Of a DNA stretch of 7,161 nucleotides, positions 6,108 through 7,161 are shown one piece after another (the first letter of the stretch is position 1; every line of letters starts with the position of its first letter). The notes under the pieces were generated by a model. The model searched no databases. It was not told the origin of the DNA and saw only the letters and a program-made list of their open reading frames with translations. The stretch is from Gammaproteobacteria bacterium (GTDB lineage: Bacteria > Pseudomonadota > Gammaproteobacteria > Arenicellales > Poriferihabitantaceae): positions 1 through 7,161 of the forward strand of contig VXPI01000216.1 of the NCBI GenBank assembly GCA_009839585.1, written 5' to 3'. A program made the translations under genes and the position numbers.

Positions 6108-6784
6108 TGGCAACATTGGCAGTCTGGAAGCCAAATCTCGGATCATGGACGGACGTTGACCATTGTAGACATGAAATGGTTCATGTCGAACAAGGCAAGT
6201 CAGAGCCTATTGTCATTCGGTTGAATCTGTTGACAGATTCAGAAACAGCGGCGGCAAGTCCCCACATGGGAAAACCCATGATTGGAACCTCGGTGGGTCC
6301 GACAGCCAAAACGAATGCTCCGGTCAAGCAATCCACGGAGCAAGCGTTGCTTGAAATCAGACGCCGTTCAGGCCTGACGTGGGAATTGCTGAGCACACTG
6401 TTCAATGTCTCGCGACGCACGATTCACCACTGGGCCAATGGAAAGTCTCCCTCTGTTCAGCACGAATATCAGATTCGCAGGACACGTGATGCCATTCGTC
6501 ATCTTGACGAAGGTGCTCAGCGAACTACTCGTGACCGCCTGCTGGTGATCGAAAACGGCCTCTCACTTTTCGAACTGCTGGCAGAATCTCGCTACGATGA
6601 GGTCATGAGTCAAGTAGCAGGAGCAGGATCGGTTGCCACCATCGGGTCGGCCGTCGAAATTTCGGAAGAGGAGCGGGAAAGGCGCCGACCGCAGACACCG
6701 GATTTACTACTTGGTGCTTTACAAGATCGTCCGAATATAGAAGCCAAGCCTGCACGCATATTGCGGCCAGCGAGAAGAAATTAA
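6104..6784 (+). CDS. Helix-turn-helix DNA-binding protein of the TIGR04255-like operon
   Basis: The 226-residue protein has a central helix-turn-helix of XRE/Cro-like form at about 79-115: EQALLEIRRRSGLTWELLST, then LFNVSRRTIHHWANGKSP. The helix SRRTIHHWANGK should be the recognition helix. The following helix, EYQIRRTRDAIRHLDEGAQR (121-140), then a FELLAESRYDEVMSQV segment (156-171), look like a partner or dimer region. The N-terminal 75 residues have no family signature. The C-terminus (190-226) is charged and probably flexible. It overlaps the previous gene (ATGATG at the junction); GGGGGA at 6093-6098 serves either the ATG at 6104 or the one at 6107, the latter with better spacing. It probably regulates its own operon; the TTCACAT repeat is a candidate site. 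A role as antitoxin-like repressor is possible but not shown. Confidence 0.82.
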   Translation: MMATLAVWKPNLGSWTDVDHCRHEMVHVEQGKSEPIVIRLNLLTDSETAAASPHMGKPMIGTSVGPTAKTNAPVKQSTEQALLEIRRRSGLTWELLSTLFNVSRRTIHHWANGKSPSVQHEYQIRRTRDAIRHLDEGAQRTTRDRLLVIENGLSLFELLAESRYDEVMSQVAGAGSVATIGSAVEISEEERERRRPQTPDLLLGALQDRPNIEAKPARILRPARRN

Positions 6785-6788
6785 GTAA

Positions 6789-7118
6789 ATGAATGAACGT
6801 GATGCGTGGATAGAAAAGATTGAGAAGGTGACGCAAGAATGGCGTCAGGGAGATGTATCACGATACGCGGAGTTGGAATTTCTACACCTCGCCAAGATGT
6901 CCTGTCCGATTACAGCGTCCTCTGAAGAAGCTATATTGGAGAATGGGAGCTCGATTGAGTCAGATTATCTTCCCATAGCCGAGCGGATAGATGGTATCGT
7001 GGTTCTGACGCAGACATGCGATATTGTTCGATCTTGGCAGGATCGACCTTATATTGAAATTTCTCCTTTGGTGAAGGTTGATGATGATTTCGTAGAGCAG
7101 GTGCGTCCTGCCTATTAG
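6789..7118 (+). CDS. Hypothetical protein with QTCDIVR motif, possibly truncated
   Basis: The 109-residue product is third in the operon, only 4 bases after the preceding stop and with a weak ribosome site, so coupling is likely. It begins with a charged helix (ERDAWIEKIEKVTQEWRQGD), then ELEFLHLAKMS (28-38). A strand with the striking VVLTQTCDIVRSWQDRPYIE (71-90) follows, then ISPLVKVDDDFVEQVR. I do not know a function. The cysteine in QTCDIVR may matter, since QTCDI/QSCDI segments recur in several uncharacterised proteins. My recollection is that relatives of this sequence continue well past the PLV.VD..F segment, whereas here a TAG follows RPAY at once. So this may be an N-terminal half left by a stop mutation or rearrangement. 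The last 43 bases of the window give no convincing continuation in any frame. Confidence 0.68.
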   Translation: MNERDAWIEKIEKVTQEWRQGDVSRYAELEFLHLAKMSCPITASSEEAILENGSSIESDYLPIAERIDGIVVLTQTCDIVRSWQDRPYIEISPLVKVDDDFVEQVRPAY

Positions 7119-7161
7119 CCACAAGTTCTGTCTGGACGCAACTCGGGGTAGAACCGTTCCG

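Noticed and set aside
5784..6146. Minus-strand frame of 120 codons
   Set aside because: Fully antisense to the end of the TIGR04255-like gene, which has motif support and operon context.
1..7161. tRNA, rRNA or CRISPR array
   Set aside because: No cloverleaf-like segment, rRNA-like stretch or regularly spaced repeat series was found by eye on either strand.

Overview
The window looks like chromosomal DNA of a gammaproteobacterium. The evidence is a YcgL-family gene, a hexameric-type (GltA-like) citrate synthase and a GlpG-like rhomboid, all with proteobacterial-style Shine-Dalgarno sites and overlapping genes. I cannot name a genus. The isoleucyl-tRNA synthetase at the left edge resembles the eukaryote-like 'type 2' form more than the usual E. 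coli IleRS, and it lacks the usual ribF neighbour upstream.

Layout. (1) 1-882, minus strand: N-terminal 294 codons of ileS, running off the window. (2) 883-2368: an accessory, partly decayed stretch. It holds a ParD/ParE-type toxin-antitoxin pair on the minus strand (1343-1942). The antitoxin is intact, but the toxin is frameshifted about 30 codons before its C-terminus. A palindrome overlapping a candidate promoter lies just upstream of the antitoxin. A helix-turn-helix remnant, possibly from a transposase, lies further upstream. A 34-bp imperfect direct repeat (1246-1279 and 2271-2304) brackets the whole stretch. (3) 2369-5055, minus strand: a compact run gltA > ycgL > two-helix membrane protein > rhomboid protease. 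The last three genes overlap by 7 and 4 bases, so they look translationally coupled. The citrate synthase carries about 35 extra basic, Trp-rich residues beyond the point where E. coli GltA would end. (4) 5056-5285: a divergent intergenic region with a TATAAT -10 box embedded in a TTCACAT direct repeat, facing right. (5) 5286-7118, plus strand: a tight three-gene operon of a TIGR04255-like protein, a helix-turn-helix protein and a small protein with a QTCDIVR motif. The function of this operon is not known to me.

How the genes fit together: the gltA cluster and ileS are housekeeping. The parDE block and the TIGR04255 operon are accessory. The three-gene operon is the best candidate for an undescribed system: its genes are overlapped or nearly so, it has its own regulated-looking promoter, it encodes its own DNA-binding protein, and I recall its first member as a sporadically distributed family. 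A defence or stress role is speculation, because no catalytic motif is visible in any of the three proteins.
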